64,000 nucleotides of DNA from an uncultured Paraprevotella sp. (GTDB taxonomy: Bacteria; Bacteroidota; Bacteroidia; Bacteroidales; Bacteroidaceae): assembly GCA_900548345.1 (NCBI GenBank), contig URKA01000013.1, positions 1 through 64,000 of the forward strand, read 5' to 3'. The notes under the pieces were generated by a model. It was not told where the DNA came from, did no database searches, and saw only the letters and a program-made list of their open reading frames with translations. Both the position numbers and the translations under genes were made by a program. Within the stretch, counting starts at the first letter, position 1. The number at the start of each line of letters is the position of its first letter. Below are positions 43,643-52,233 of the stretch, in pieces.

Positions 43643-43797
43643 ATGGCACGCAGATAAAGCGGATTGAGCGGATGAGCGCGGATTCTTTTCTTTTTTATCT
43701 AAAGATCAATCCCACTCATCCGCTTTCTATACAACCAATAGAAAGGGAAATAAACAATCCGCGTAAATCCGCTCAATCCGTGTCATCCGCGGGCCAT
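43643..43797. repeat. 42-bp imperfect inverted repeat 3' of the PD-(D/E)XK gene
   Basis: 43643-43684 and 43756-43797 are reverse complements at 34 of 42 positions. Both arms are built from CGGATT/CGGATGA words (GCGGATTGAGCGGATGAGCG). The arms start with ATGGC and end with GCCAT, like the hairpin at 42341-42559. It could act as a terminator for the nuclease gene and the convergent EamA gene. Confidence 0.75.
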
Positions 43798-43824
43798 GTC
43801 CAACTCATCGGCTGCGGAAACGCT
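43793..43824. repeat. Right 32-bp direct repeat, covering the EamA stop codon
   Basis: It matches 42555-42586 at 30 of 32 positions. It includes the EamA C-terminal codons (ERFRSR) and stop. The distance between repeat starts is 1238 bp, the size of the putative inserted unit. Confidence 0.8.
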
Positions 43825-44683
43825 CCACGAAATAGATGCCGCCCACAATCATGACGGCACCCAGCAAGGCCAACGGAGTGACCCGCTCACCCAATACCAG
43901 ATGGGAGGCAACGAGGGTCACCGCCGGGTTCAGGTAGATGTAATTGGTGGAACGCACCACACCGAGCCGCCCTAACACCACATTCCAGCCGAAGTAACAC
44001 AGGAACGAGGCCACCACTCCCAGAAATATCAGATTGCCCCACACGGCAGGCTGCATGTAAACCTGCAGGGATGTCTGCAAAGGATGCCAAAGAAACAGGG
44101 GCAGGATGGTAAGCAAACCGTAAAAGAATATCTTGCGAGTGACGAACAGCATCGGGTAGCGGCCGCCGAGCATGCGCATGCACAACGAATACAAGGCCCA
44201 TGTGACGGCTGCGGCCAACGCCAACAAATCGCCGCGCAGCGAGAGTTTCAGCACAAAATGCCCGTTGAGCACCACTAACGCCATGCCGGCAAGGGCGGCA
44301 AGGGAAAAAAGGAACTGCTTGAGGTTCACCCGTTCGTCACGGTAAAAAAGGCCGAGCAAAAGGGAGGTCAGCATGGGCGTGCTGCACACCAACAACGACA
44401 CATTGGAACAATAGGAATATTGCAAGGCCACGTTCTCGGTCAGGAAATACAGCGAACCTCCCGTGATGCCCGCCGCCAGCAAAAGGGCCTCGTCACGCAA
44501 GTTGCCCGCCCACAGTCGCTTGCACGAAAAGGGCAGGATGCACAAATAAGCTATCAGAAAGCGGGCAAAGAAAATATCTCCCGGATTCAAACCGGCCTGT
44601 ATCAACACTTTCGTAGACACGAACGTGGTTCCCCATATCGCCACTATCAGGAAAGCCAGCCAATGAACGGCATGATTCCGCAT
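43805..44683 (-). CDS. EamA/DMT-family inner-membrane transporter
   Basis: This protein of about 292 residues has ten predicted membrane helices in two EamA halves, with the family opening FLIVAIWGTTFVSTKVLI and a C-terminal LGERVTPLALLGAVMIVGG. These transporters export or import small metabolites; the substrate is not predictable. I prefer MRNHAVHW at 44683 over the ATG-rich start at 44692. It lies 34 bp after the 146-residue gene and probably shares its promoter. Confidence 0.88.
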   Translation of the reverse strand: MRNHAVHWLAFLIVAIWGTTFVSTKVLIQAGLNPGDIFFARFLIAYLCILPFSCKRLWAGNLRDEALLLAAGITGGSLYFLTENVALQYSYCSNVSLLVCSTPMLTSLLLGLFYRDERVNLKQFLFSLAALAGMALVVLNGHFVLKLSLRGDLLALAAAVTWALYSLCMRMLGGRYPMLFVTRKIFFYGLLTILPLFLWHPLQTSLQVYMQPAVWGNLIFLGVVASFLCYFGWNVVLGRLGVVRSTNYIYLNPAVTLVASHLVLGERVTPLALLGAVMIVGGIYFVERFRSR

Positions 44684-44726
44684 CATACACATACTTGATT
44701 ACTCCGTCCGGAGAGACGGAACAGTC

Positions 44727-45167
44727 TTATTCCTCCAACAGTTTTTTCAGGAACTCATCAAGGTCTTCATCCAGTCCCTTCAGCAATTCGCCGTCGAGTA
44801 TCACCGTATCCTCGTCCACCAGATACAAGTCGGTCACCGTCTCCTTATCCTCATCCACCAGTACGAAAGAATAAGGTTTCAGTATCGGAAGCCCTTCAAA
44901 CTGTTCTTTCAGGTTCTGGATGCACTGGCGCAGGACAGGCACCGCCTCATCATAGAAATTCTCGTCTTTGTTGTCTATCCACTGCTCCACCACACAGCGC
45001 GTCAGTTCCTCGTCGTCATCATTGAACACCAACAGTTCGCCCGATTCTGGTTTCACCTGGAGATGGATGTCGGTCAGGAGCATATCTTCGCCTCCGTGCG
45101 GATATTTGGCAATGATTTTCTTGAGCGCACGCTCGATTTGCTGGATGGTTTGGGATGTGGCTTTCAT
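44727..45167 (-). CDS. Conserved hypothetical cytoplasmic protein
   Basis: This acidic 146-residue protein has an amphipathic N-terminal helix (IQQIERALKKIIAKY), then a stretch of alternating beta strands and acidic turns (ELLVFNDDDEELTRCVVEQW), ending EDLDEFLKKLLEE. I know it only as a conserved Bacteroidales protein of unknown function. First gene of a two-gene unit with the EamA transporter. Confidence 0.75.
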   Translation of the reverse strand: MKATSQTIQQIERALKKIIAKYPHGGEDMLLTDIHLQVKPESGELLVFNDDDEELTRCVVEQWIDNKDENFYDEAVPVLRQCIQNLKEQFEGLPILKPYSFVLVDEDKETVTDLYLVDEDTVILDGELLKGLDEDLDEFLKKLLEE

Positions 45168-45199
45168 TGTTTCTGTCCTTTTTAAGTCTTATTCAAACT

Positions 45200-45207
45200 C
45201 AAAAGTA
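45200..45207 (-). promoter_or_regulatory. Promoter -7 box of the 44727-45167 gene
   Basis: TACTTTTG on the minus strand fits the consensus, 33 nt before the ATG; no clear -33 box. Confidence 0.45.
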
Positions 45208-45300
45208 CAAAAAAAAGCGGAACGGTGGTACGCTTTAATTGAAAAAATGCGCCAGTCCGCCGTAAAAAGCCGACCCAATATTTCACAAGCGTTCATAAAC

Positions 45301-45386
45301 TATAAATAAAACTTTTATTTTCAAGAATAGAAGTTTTGGTTTTGAAAATAAAACTTTTGGTTTTAAAAATAAAAGTTTTATTTATA
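45301..45386. repeat. AT-rich 21-bp tandem array with alternating core
   Basis: Cores AACTTTT, AAGTTTT, AACTTTT and AAGTTTT start at 45310, 45331, 45352 and 45373, exactly 21 bp apart. The units look like AA(C/G)TTTTGGTTTT.AAAATAA. The outer 21 bp (45301-45321 and 45366-45386) form a perfect inverted repeat. It occupies the gap 45168-45557, which contains no gene. Confidence 0.75.
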
Positions 45387-45438
45387 CTTTATGTCAGGTG
45401 CAAAACATCGGCAAAACGGGCATACCGAAGGAATGCGA

Positions 45439-45485
45439 AAGCAGGAGGTAATACGCCGCTTGTGATTGGCGTGTACCTCCTGCTT
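45439..45485 (-). terminator. Hairpin 3' of the VWA gene
   Basis: AAGCAGGAGGTA (45439-45450) pairs perfectly with TACCTCCTGCTT (45474-45485), and inside it CGCC (45454-45457) pairs with GGCG (45468-45471). It lies 72 nt after the VWA stop. No T-run follows on the minus strand, so it may be a 3' stabiliser rather than a true terminator. Confidence 0.5.
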
Positions 45486-45557
45486 GACGGGTTTGGATTA
45501 CAATAGATTATGCGATGTATTTCCGCTTGTGAAGCGCAAACTAAAGTTTACCAGTTT

Positions 45558-47906
45558 TTATTCATCTTCAAATGCTTTTACGCCACGGATAAGGGCCGAA
45601 GACGCAACACCAAGATGTCCTCCTCTGTAATTATATAAGTAGATGCTAAAATTTTGATCTGCATTGTAAGATGTCTTGGTCATATAGTCATATCCATTCT
45701 CTGAAAATGGTTCTCCTCCAAATTTGGTCAAAGACTTGTTGATATCATAATACTTCATGCTTATGACATGTGCTTGTGCATCGTCTGGCAGGATATTCGA
45801 ATATAGGCTCATAGCAGCATCCTTGGTCACCGTACCCGATTGTGCATCATGCAGACTGATAATAAACTTTTGATTGCCAACCACGACTGCAACTCCTTCC
45901 ACCTCATCGTACTGCGTTAAATCTTCGTTTGGGTCTGTCAGGAAATACCTGATACCGTCTTTCTTTACGGCTAAAGTCAGGTCACGGGGGTCATTCCATA
46001 TTATGGGATTGTTATCAATCGCTTTTACGCCCCGAATAAGCCCCAAAGACGTATGAGCAAGATCTCCTCCTGTGTAAGAATACAAATAAATAACATAATT
46101 TTCATTTGCATTGTAAGATGTCTTGGTCATACAAGACCAACCATCCATCGGGATTACTTTCCATCCAAGACTTGTTAAAGCATTGTTTATATCTGAATAT
46201 CGTGCGCTGATAACCGTGGCCTGGTCTTTATCAGGAAGTTTGTCTGAGTAATATTGCATGGCATATTCTTTATAAATATTATATGATTGAAGAAGGTTGG
46301 GTGAAATAATGAAGTTGCCTAAATTAGACAGGACTGTCAGCCCTTCTACCGTTGCGTTCTTGAGGTTCGCGTTTTTATACTGTTCCGGTGTGAGGTAATA
46401 GCGTGCGCCATCTTTCCATATTGCCACGCTGAGGTCTGCCGGGACTTTGGAATAGACGGTGGGTTCATTACCGCCGGGTTCATCAGAACCGCCCACCGCC
46501 TGATACAGCGTGTTGATAAAATCCTTTGCGTTGTTCTGTACCTTAATGAAGTCATCTGCCAGCGAGCTGGAACAGTCGAGCACCAGCATAATGGCGGCAG
46601 AGCTACGCTCCGTGACAATCTCCGAGTCCTCGGTCTTGTCAAACTCCGAATTTATCTGCCATGAGGAATTGGAGGCAATAAAAGTCCATTCGTCCGTGAA
46701 TTCGCTCTTGACAAGCACGTTGTTGTCGGTGTGCACTCCCTCGAAAGCAAAGTTCACGAAGATTCCATCCACAGTACCCTTGATGGTCGCACCGGAGGTG
46801 GAAGTCAGGCCCACATACTTCACATTTTCCAACAAACGTTCTTTCAGGTTGAACGTGCCCTCAATATAAAGCGTGGACTTGTCGGCGGAATTGACATTGT
46901 CGAATGTGAACCGGATAACGCTCCCGTTAGATATGCCTGGCATTTTCAGATTGATGCTCTGCACATAGTTGCTTTGCGAAAGCATCTCGGCAATTTCCTT
47001 GAACTTGGCGGTCACTTCCGCCATACTGGTCACCCCCATGGCATTTTCGGGTGAGGACGCAAGTTTGGAAAGGTTGTTGCTGAACATATCAATGTCGCTC
47101 ACGTCCTTTCCGCGTACACCGATAGAGAAGGCGGTAATGGGCTTTCCCGAAACGGTTTCGTTCTTGATTCTGCCGTTCAGTGCGTCCAGATAGGCCATGT
47201 CATTATCATACGGCACATCCATCATCATGGAACCTTGGTCGAGCCCGTCGGTAAAAGTGACCAAAGCAACCGAAGACACATCGGACGGAAGTTTTGCGGA
47301 CTGCAACGAGTTGAGAGCCTGGTCTACGGAATAGTAGAGCAATGTGCCGTATTTTGTGGACAACCCGTCGATGAAGTTCCTGAATCCTCCGACAGAGCTT
47401 TCGGCAAGCCGCAGCGTGGGATAATTGTACAGGGCCTGGTTGAATCCGGTGATGCCGAGATAGATGCCGCTCTCCAGTGTCGTATCCGTGAGCGAGGCGC
47501 CTACCGATGCGGTATAACCGCTTTCCTTGCCGTCCACCACGGCCTTTATCCTATAATAGTTCGTGCCTTGAAGCGGCGCGTTGTCGGTGTAGGATGTGGT
47601 CTCCAACCCGGAGGCCAAAAGGGTGAAGTTGACATTGTCGGGTGAACGGAAGATGCTGTAAGTGGCATTCTCCACGGCGTTCCACACCACGGTTATCTTG
47701 TTGTCGGAAACAGATGCGGTCACGTCTTCCGGAGCCGACACCAAATCGTTGATTTCAATATAGTCTATGTCCGACGTGAGATACTCTTGCACAATCTCTC
47801 CGTTGCGGAATATCTGTATCTTCTTTTCTGTCTGTCCGAATGCAAGAACTCCGACAAGCGAGAGGATGCAGAAACTCAGGAATCTGTGGTATATCGATGT
47901 TTTCAT
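45558..47906 (-). CDS. Exported VWA/fibronectin-III protein with a duplicated C-terminal module
   Basis: This protein of 782 residues has a signal peptide (FLSFCILSLVGVLAFG) and a short conserved lead (KIQIFRNGEIVQEYLTSDID). A fibronectin type III domain follows (SAPEDVTASVSDNKITVVWN ...), then VWA-like sequence with VALVTFTDGLDQGS. A metal-site segment, IMLVLDCSSSLADDF, comes only after that (about 460). The last ~270 residues are two copies of a ~130-residue module, each closing with MTKTSYNA(N/D) ... LIRGVKA. The ATG at 47906, 7 bp after the previous stop, is used because the signal peptide starts there. Surface display is likely; ligand unknown. Confidence 0.8.
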   Translation of the reverse strand: MKTSIYHRFLSFCILSLVGVLAFGQTEKKIQIFRNGEIVQEYLTSDIDYIEINDLVSAPEDVTASVSDNKITVVWNAVENATYSIFRSPDNVNFTLLASGLETTSYTDNAPLQGTNYYRIKAVVDGKESGYTASVGASLTDTTLESGIYLGITGFNQALYNYPTLRLAESSVGGFRNFIDGLSTKYGTLLYYSVDQALNSLQSAKLPSDVSSVALVTFTDGLDQGSMMMDVPYDNDMAYLDALNGRIKNETVSGKPITAFSIGVRGKDVSDIDMFSNNLSKLASSPENAMGVTSMAEVTAKFKEIAEMLSQSNYVQSINLKMPGISNGSVIRFTFDNVNSADKSTLYIEGTFNLKERLLENVKYVGLTSTSGATIKGTVDGIFVNFAFEGVHTDNNVLVKSEFTDEWTFIASNSSWQINSEFDKTEDSEIVTERSSAAIMLVLDCSSSLADDFIKVQNNAKDFINTLYQAVGGSDEPGGNEPTVYSKVPADLSVAIWKDGARYYLTPEQYKNANLKNATVEGLTVLSNLGNFIISPNLLQSYNIYKEYAMQYYSDKLPDKDQATVISARYSDINNALTSLGWKVIPMDGWSCMTKTSYNANENYVIYLYSYTGGDLAHTSLGLIRGVKAIDNNPIIWNDPRDLTLAVKKDGIRYFLTDPNEDLTQYDEVEGVAVVVGNQKFIISLHDAQSGTVTKDAAMSLYSNILPDDAQAHVISMKYYDINKSLTKFGGEPFSENGYDYMTKTSYNADQNFSIYLYNYRGGHLGVASSALIRGVKAFEDE

Positions 47907-47913
47907 GGTATTG

Positions 47914-48435
47914 TTATTTAATGATGAGTTTAAGGTTAAGTTTAGTTTCGCCGCAGGTTGCGGTCGCGATGTAGACGCCTGCGGACAGCGTGTGCAAATC
48001 AAGGTCTTCCCCCGGTTTCAGCCTTCCGGCCAGACGCTGCCTGCCGGTCAAATCGAATATGCCGACAGCGAAAGGCCCTTCCGAGGCAGCCTCTATGCAG
48101 ATACACTTGTCCGCCCTGTGGAATACAAGCCGTGCGGTCTTTTCCACGGCATCCTCCGCTTCGTCGATTCCGGTCGGCACCGCATCCCGGAATGCAAGAC
48201 GGTTGAAAAGCGAATAAGACAATTCGACGTCTTTTTCTCCCGGCACAGACGACCGTATCGTCATGCCGTTTTCTCCGAAATAGATTCGGTTGTGGGTAGA
48301 AAGGGACAGCCTGCATTCTTCCATTGAATGACCCGAAAACACAACACATGGCACCTCATCGGTTTCCGCATGGGCATTCAGGCCGCAAAGCAACAGACTC
48401 CCTATCACCGTCTGTTTGAGTAACTTTTGTTTCAT
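47914..48435 (-). CDS. Exported protein with a Por-secretion-like C-terminal tail
   Basis: This 173-residue protein has a signal peptide (QTVIGSLLLCGLNAHA). The last ~75 residues (ICIEAASEGPFAVGIFDLTG ... LSAGVYIATATCGETKLNLKLIIK) resemble a T9SS/Por-type tail or the strand-rich ends of such proteins. Little separates signal and tail, so it may be a short surface protein or a carrier. It precedes the VWA gene by 7 bp; the two are an operon. Confidence 0.7.
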   Translation of the reverse strand: MKQKLLKQTVIGSLLLCGLNAHAETDEVPCVVFSGHSMEECRLSLSTHNRIYFGENGMTIRSSVPGEKDVELSYSLFNRLAFRDAVPTGIDEAEDAVEKTARLVFHRADKCICIEAASEGPFAVGIFDLTGRQRLAGRLKPGEDLDLHTLSAGVYIATATCGETKLNLKLIIK

Positions 48436-48760
48436 ATTTGTATAGGTTTTGGATATAAGTGCAATATTAGGGGATTTTTAAAAGGAGGCCAAACAGAATC
48501 AGGAATAAATACAAATGTGAACCATTATGGACCAATATGCGGGATACTTGAACCCAGCCCAAAAAGAACAAGGGTATGCAAAAATGAACTGTCCCCCAAA
48601 AGTCTGACACAGAACTTTTGGAGGACAATTGTCACCAAGAACGGTGATAAAGAAACTTATACAATATGGAACGGAGAAACTCAAATAAGAAAAAGCAAAC
48701 CGAAAGTTGCGTATTTAAGCAACAACTATCGCGCACGCGCGCGTACCTTTATATATATGT
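48436..48760. other. Intergenic region with hairpin and alternating CG tract, no gene
   Basis: No convincing gene is seen in this interval. It holds a 14-bp hairpin (TGTCCCCCAAAAGT, 48590-48603, with ACTTTTGGAGGACA, 48614-48627; one mismatch), a small GTTGC/GCAAC hairpin (48706-48723) and the alternating tract CGCGCACGCGCGCGTAC (48730-48746). The tract resembles those next to elements A and B. The promoter of the 47914-48435 gene must lie near 48450-48470 (TAATATTG on the minus strand is a weak -7). Confidence 0.5.
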
Positions 48761-48810
48761 AAATCCGGAGAAGCATATCCCTGATGGTCGGGATGCGCTT
48801 CTCCGGATTT
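48761..48810 (-). terminator. secA terminator
   Basis: AAATCCGGAGAAGC (48761-48774) pairs perfectly with GCTTCTCCGGATTT (48797-48810), and the loop has a further ATCCC/GGGAT pairing. It starts 25 nt after the secA stop on the minus strand. Confidence 0.75.
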
Positions 48811-48835
48811 TTATATGCAACGACGGTCTTGGGGA

Positions 48836-51800
48836 TTACAACCCGCGGCCGTGGCAGTTCTTGAACTTCTTGCCGCTTCCGCAAGGACAGGGGTCGTTAC
48901 GCCCCGGCAACTTGTCGGCAACGACAGGCTGCGACTTCGGCCGCTCGCGCGTATCACGCTGCGCCGCTGCCTGCTGGTTGGGGTCGGTCAGGTCCTCACG
49001 AGACTCTATATAACGCTCCTTGGGAGCACGTTCGGGAGCCGCCTCACGCACTTCTTCCGGTGCCTGAACCGGAATCTGACCGCGCATCAGCACACTGACG
49101 GTCTGGTTGTACATCTTGTTCACCATGTCATCGAAGAGTTTCGCGCTTTCCAGTTTGAAAATCAAGAGCGGGTCTTTCTGTTCGTAGCTGGCATTCTGCA
49201 CCGAATGTTTCAGCTCGTCCAGCGCGCGCAGGTTTTCTTTCCAGGCCTCATCAATGGTGTGCAGCATAATCGCTTTCTCGAAAGCCGTCACCACGGAACG
49301 GGATTCCGTTTCGTAAGCCTCCTTGAGCGGTGTGGAAATCTGATAGATGCGGCGTCCGTCGGTAATGGGCACCATGATATTCTCGTACATCATGCCCTGG
49401 GTTTCGTACACCTGCTTGATGACCGGATTGGCCACACCGGCCAGCATGTCGGTCTTCTGCTTGAAACGTGCCATGGCTGCCTGGAAAGCCTTCTCGCAAA
49501 GGTCATCCCGCTTCATGCTCTGGAACTCGACTTCATTGAAAGGCACTTCCATGGCCATCGTTTCGATAAAGCCCTCCTTGCATCCGTAGTAATCGTTGTT
49601 CTCAATGATGTTCACGCAACGGTCCCAAATCATATTGGCAATGTCCATGCCCAGACGTTCGCCCAACAAGGCATGGCGGCGTTTCTCGTAAACCACCGTA
49701 CGCTGCTTGTTCATCACGTCATCATATTCCAGCAAACGCTTGCGCACGCCGAAATGGTTTTCCTCCACCTTCTTCTGTGCCCGTTCGATGGACTTGTTCA
49801 ACATGGAATGTTCGAGCATCTCACCGTCCTCGAAGTGGAAACGGTCCATCCAACGTGCCATTTTGTCACCGGCAAACAGACGCATCAGTTTGTCTTCGAC
49901 CGACACGTAGAACACGGAAGACCCCGGGTCGCCCTGACGTCCCGCACGACCGCGCAACTGCCGGTCCACACGGCGGCTCTCATGACGCTCCGTACCGATG
50001 ATGGCCAGACCGCCCGCCGCCTTCACTTCATCGCTCAACTTGATGTCGGTACCACGTCCGGCCATGTTGGTGGCGATGGTCACCGTACTGCTCTGACCGG
50101 CTTTCGCCACGATGTCGGCCTCCTGCTGGTGCAATTTGGCGTTCAACACATTGTGCGGTATCTTGCGCATCTGGAGCATCTTGCTCAGCATTTCGGAAAT
50201 TTCCACCGAGGTGGTACCCACGAGCACCGGACGTCCGGCCTTCACGAGTTCCTCGATTTCGAGTATCACAGCCTTGTACTTCTCACGCTGTGTCTTATAG
50301 ACGCGGTCGTTCATATCGATACGCGCCACCGGACGGTTCGTCGGGATTTCCACCACATCGAGTTTGTAGATGTCCCAGAACTCACCGGCTTCCGTAATGG
50401 CCGTACCGGTCATTCCGGACAGTTTATGGTACATACGGAAATAGTTCTGCAGGGTAATCGTAGCGAAAGTCTGCGTAGCCGCCTGCACCTTCACGTGCTC
50501 CTTGGCCTCGACAGCCTGATGCAAACCGTCGCTCCACCGGCGGCCGTCCATGATACGCCCCGTCTGCTCATCGACAATCTTCACCTCGCCGTCCACTATG
50601 ACGTATTCATCATCCCTGTTGAACATGGTATAAGCCTTCAACAGCTGCTGCAAGGTGTGCATGCGTTCGCTCTTGACGGCATAGTCGGAAAAGAGTTGGT
50701 CTTTCTTCATCACCTTTTCCTCATCGGTCAGACGACTGTCGGCTTCCAGCTCCGACATGGCGGACGTGATGTCGGGCATCACGAACAGGTCGGGGTCGGA
50801 CGTGGCCTGCGCCAGCCATGCAAAGCCCCGGTCTGTCAGGTCTACGCTGTTCTGTTTCTCTTCCACCACGAAATAAAGCGGCTCGACAGCTTCAGGCATA
50901 CGCTTGTTGTTGTTCTCCATGTAGATTTCTTCCGTCTTCAACATGCCCGACTTGATGCCTTGCTCGGAAAGGAACTTGATGAGCGGCTTGTTTTTGGGAA
51001 GGGCCTTGTGGCTGCGGTACAGTTGCAGGAATCCGTGTTCCACCACATCCTTCTGGTCGGACGCGATGTCGCGCTTGGCTTCCGCCAGCAACTGGGTGGC
51101 CAGCTGACGCTGCACACCGACCAGTTTCTCCACCAGAGGCTGATATTGCTCATACATCTGGTCGTCGCCCTTGGGCACAGGACCGGAAATAATCAACGGT
51201 GTACGGGCATCGTCAATCAACACGGAGTCAACCTCGTCGACAATCGCATAATTGTGCGCACGCTGTACCAGGTCTTTCGGCTGCATGGCCATGTTGTCGC
51301 GCAGATAGTCGAAACCGAACTCGTTGTTCGTTCCAAAAGTAATGTCTGCCAGATAAGCCCTGCGGCGCGCTTCGCTGTTGGGCTGATGCTTGTCGATACA
51401 ATCCACGCTCAGTCCGTGGAACATATAGAGCGGCCCCATCCATTCGGAGTCACGCTTGGCCAGATAATCGTTCACGGTCACCACATGCACACCGTTACCG
51501 GTCAGCGCGTTCAGGAATACCGGAAGGGTGGCCACCAAAGTCTTACCTTCACCGGTCGCCATCTCGGCAATCTTTCCCTGATGCAACACGATACCACCGA
51601 ACAACTGCACATCGTAGTGAATCATGTTCCACACCGTATCGTTTCCACCTGCCGTCCAATGATTATGATAGATTGCACGGTCACCGTCAATCTCTACAAA
51701 GTCATGCTTTGCCGCGAGTTCACGGTCAAAATCCGTAGCCGTCACCTCCACCGTCTCGTTCTTGGCAAACCGTTCCGCAGTAGCCTTGACAATAGAAAAG

Positions 51801-52129
51801 ACTACGGGCATGACCTCGTTCAACGCTACTTCATAACGTTCGAGAACCTCCTTTTCAAGTTTGTCGATTTGTGTAAAGAGAGACGAGCGGTCTTCAATGG
51901 GTGTCTCTTCCACTTTCTTGCGGAGCCCGACAATCTTCTCCTTGATTTCATCGGCAGAATGCTGCACGTAGTTCTTGATTTCCTGCGTTTTGGCACGCAA
52001 GGCGTCATTGCTCAACGCCTGAATCTCAGGATAAGCCTTCTTCACCGTCTCCACCAAAGGCTGAATCGCCTTCATATCTCTGGTCGACTTGTTACCGAAA
52101 AGCTTACTTAAAAACTTATTTATATCCAT
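48836..52129 (-). CDS. secA: Preprotein translocase ATPase SecA
   Basis: This protein of 1097 residues drives secretion through SecYEG. It is longer than E. coli SecA (901), as is usual in Bacteroidetes. Walker A is AEMATGEGKTLVATLPV and the DEAD-type motif is IVDEVDSVLIDDARTPLIIS; TNMAGRGTDIKL is motif VI. The C-terminus carries the SEC-C zinc site RNDPCPCGSGKKFKNCHG. I chose the ATG at 52129 (MDINKFLSKLFGNKSTRD); upstream codons lie in the promoter leader. Monocistronic with its own terminator. Confidence 0.97.
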   Translation of the reverse strand: MDINKFLSKLFGNKSTRDMKAIQPLVETVKKAYPEIQALSNDALRAKTQEIKNYVQHSADEIKEKIVGLRKKVEETPIEDRSSLFTQIDKLEKEVLERYEVALNEVMPVVFSIVKATAERFAKNETVEVTATDFDRELAAKHDFVEIDGDRAIYHNHWTAGGNDTVWNMIHYDVQLFGGIVLHQGKIAEMATGEGKTLVATLPVFLNALTGNGVHVVTVNDYLAKRDSEWMGPLYMFHGLSVDCIDKHQPNSEARRRAYLADITFGTNNEFGFDYLRDNMAMQPKDLVQRAHNYAIVDEVDSVLIDDARTPLIISGPVPKGDDQMYEQYQPLVEKLVGVQRQLATQLLAEAKRDIASDQKDVVEHGFLQLYRSHKALPKNKPLIKFLSEQGIKSGMLKTEEIYMENNNKRMPEAVEPLYFVVEEKQNSVDLTDRGFAWLAQATSDPDLFVMPDITSAMSELEADSRLTDEEKVMKKDQLFSDYAVKSERMHTLQQLLKAYTMFNRDDEYVIVDGEVKIVDEQTGRIMDGRRWSDGLHQAVEAKEHVKVQAATQTFATITLQNYFRMYHKLSGMTGTAITEAGEFWDIYKLDVVEIPTNRPVARIDMNDRVYKTQREKYKAVILEIEELVKAGRPVLVGTTSVEISEMLSKMLQMRKIPHNVLNAKLHQQEADIVAKAGQSSTVTIATNMAGRGTDIKLSDEVKAAGGLAIIGTERHESRRVDRQLRGRAGRQGDPGSSVFYVSVEDKLMRLFAGDKMARWMDRFHFEDGEMLEHSMLNKSIERAQKKVEENHFGVRKRLLEYDDVMNKQRTVVYEKRRHALLGERLGMDIANMIWDRCVNIIENNDYYGCKEGFIETMAMEVPFNEVEFQSMKRDDLCEKAFQAAMARFKQKTDMLAGVANPVIKQVYETQGMMYENIMVPITDGRRIYQISTPLKEAYETESRSVVTAFEKAIMLHTIDEAWKENLRALDELKHSVQNASYEQKDPLLIFKLESAKLFDDMVNKMYNQTVSVLMRGQIPVQAPEEVREAAPERAPKERYIESREDLTDPNQQAAAQRDTRERPKSQPVVADKLPGRNDPCPCGSGKKFKNCHGRGL

Positions 52130-52164
52130 ATATCTTGTTTTGTTTTTATCACACAACAGCCTTA

Positions 52165-52186
52165 TGTACTTCAAAGTACAAAGGTA
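52165..52186 (-). promoter_or_regulatory. secA promoter with palindrome over the start site
   Basis: TACCTTTG on the minus strand (plus 52179-52186) is the -7 box. The perfect 7-bp-arm palindrome TGTACTTCAAAGTACA (52165-52180) overlaps its end and would cover the transcription start. It could bind a repressor. Confidence 0.5.
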
Positions 52187-52233
52187 TTAAAAAAAGTTGA
52201 TGCAGAATAGAAAAATTCGGAAATACTCCGTCA

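Noticed and set aside
48427..48762. 111-codon plus-strand gene upstream of the secA terminator
   Set aside because: It crosses two hairpins and the alternating CG tract, overlaps a promoter region and has no recognisable sequence.
48815..52111. Very long plus-strand frame opposite secA (about 1098 codons)
   Set aside because: It lies wholly antisense to an intact, conserved SecA and encodes His/Leu-rich nonsense typical of the complementary strand of a well-biased gene.
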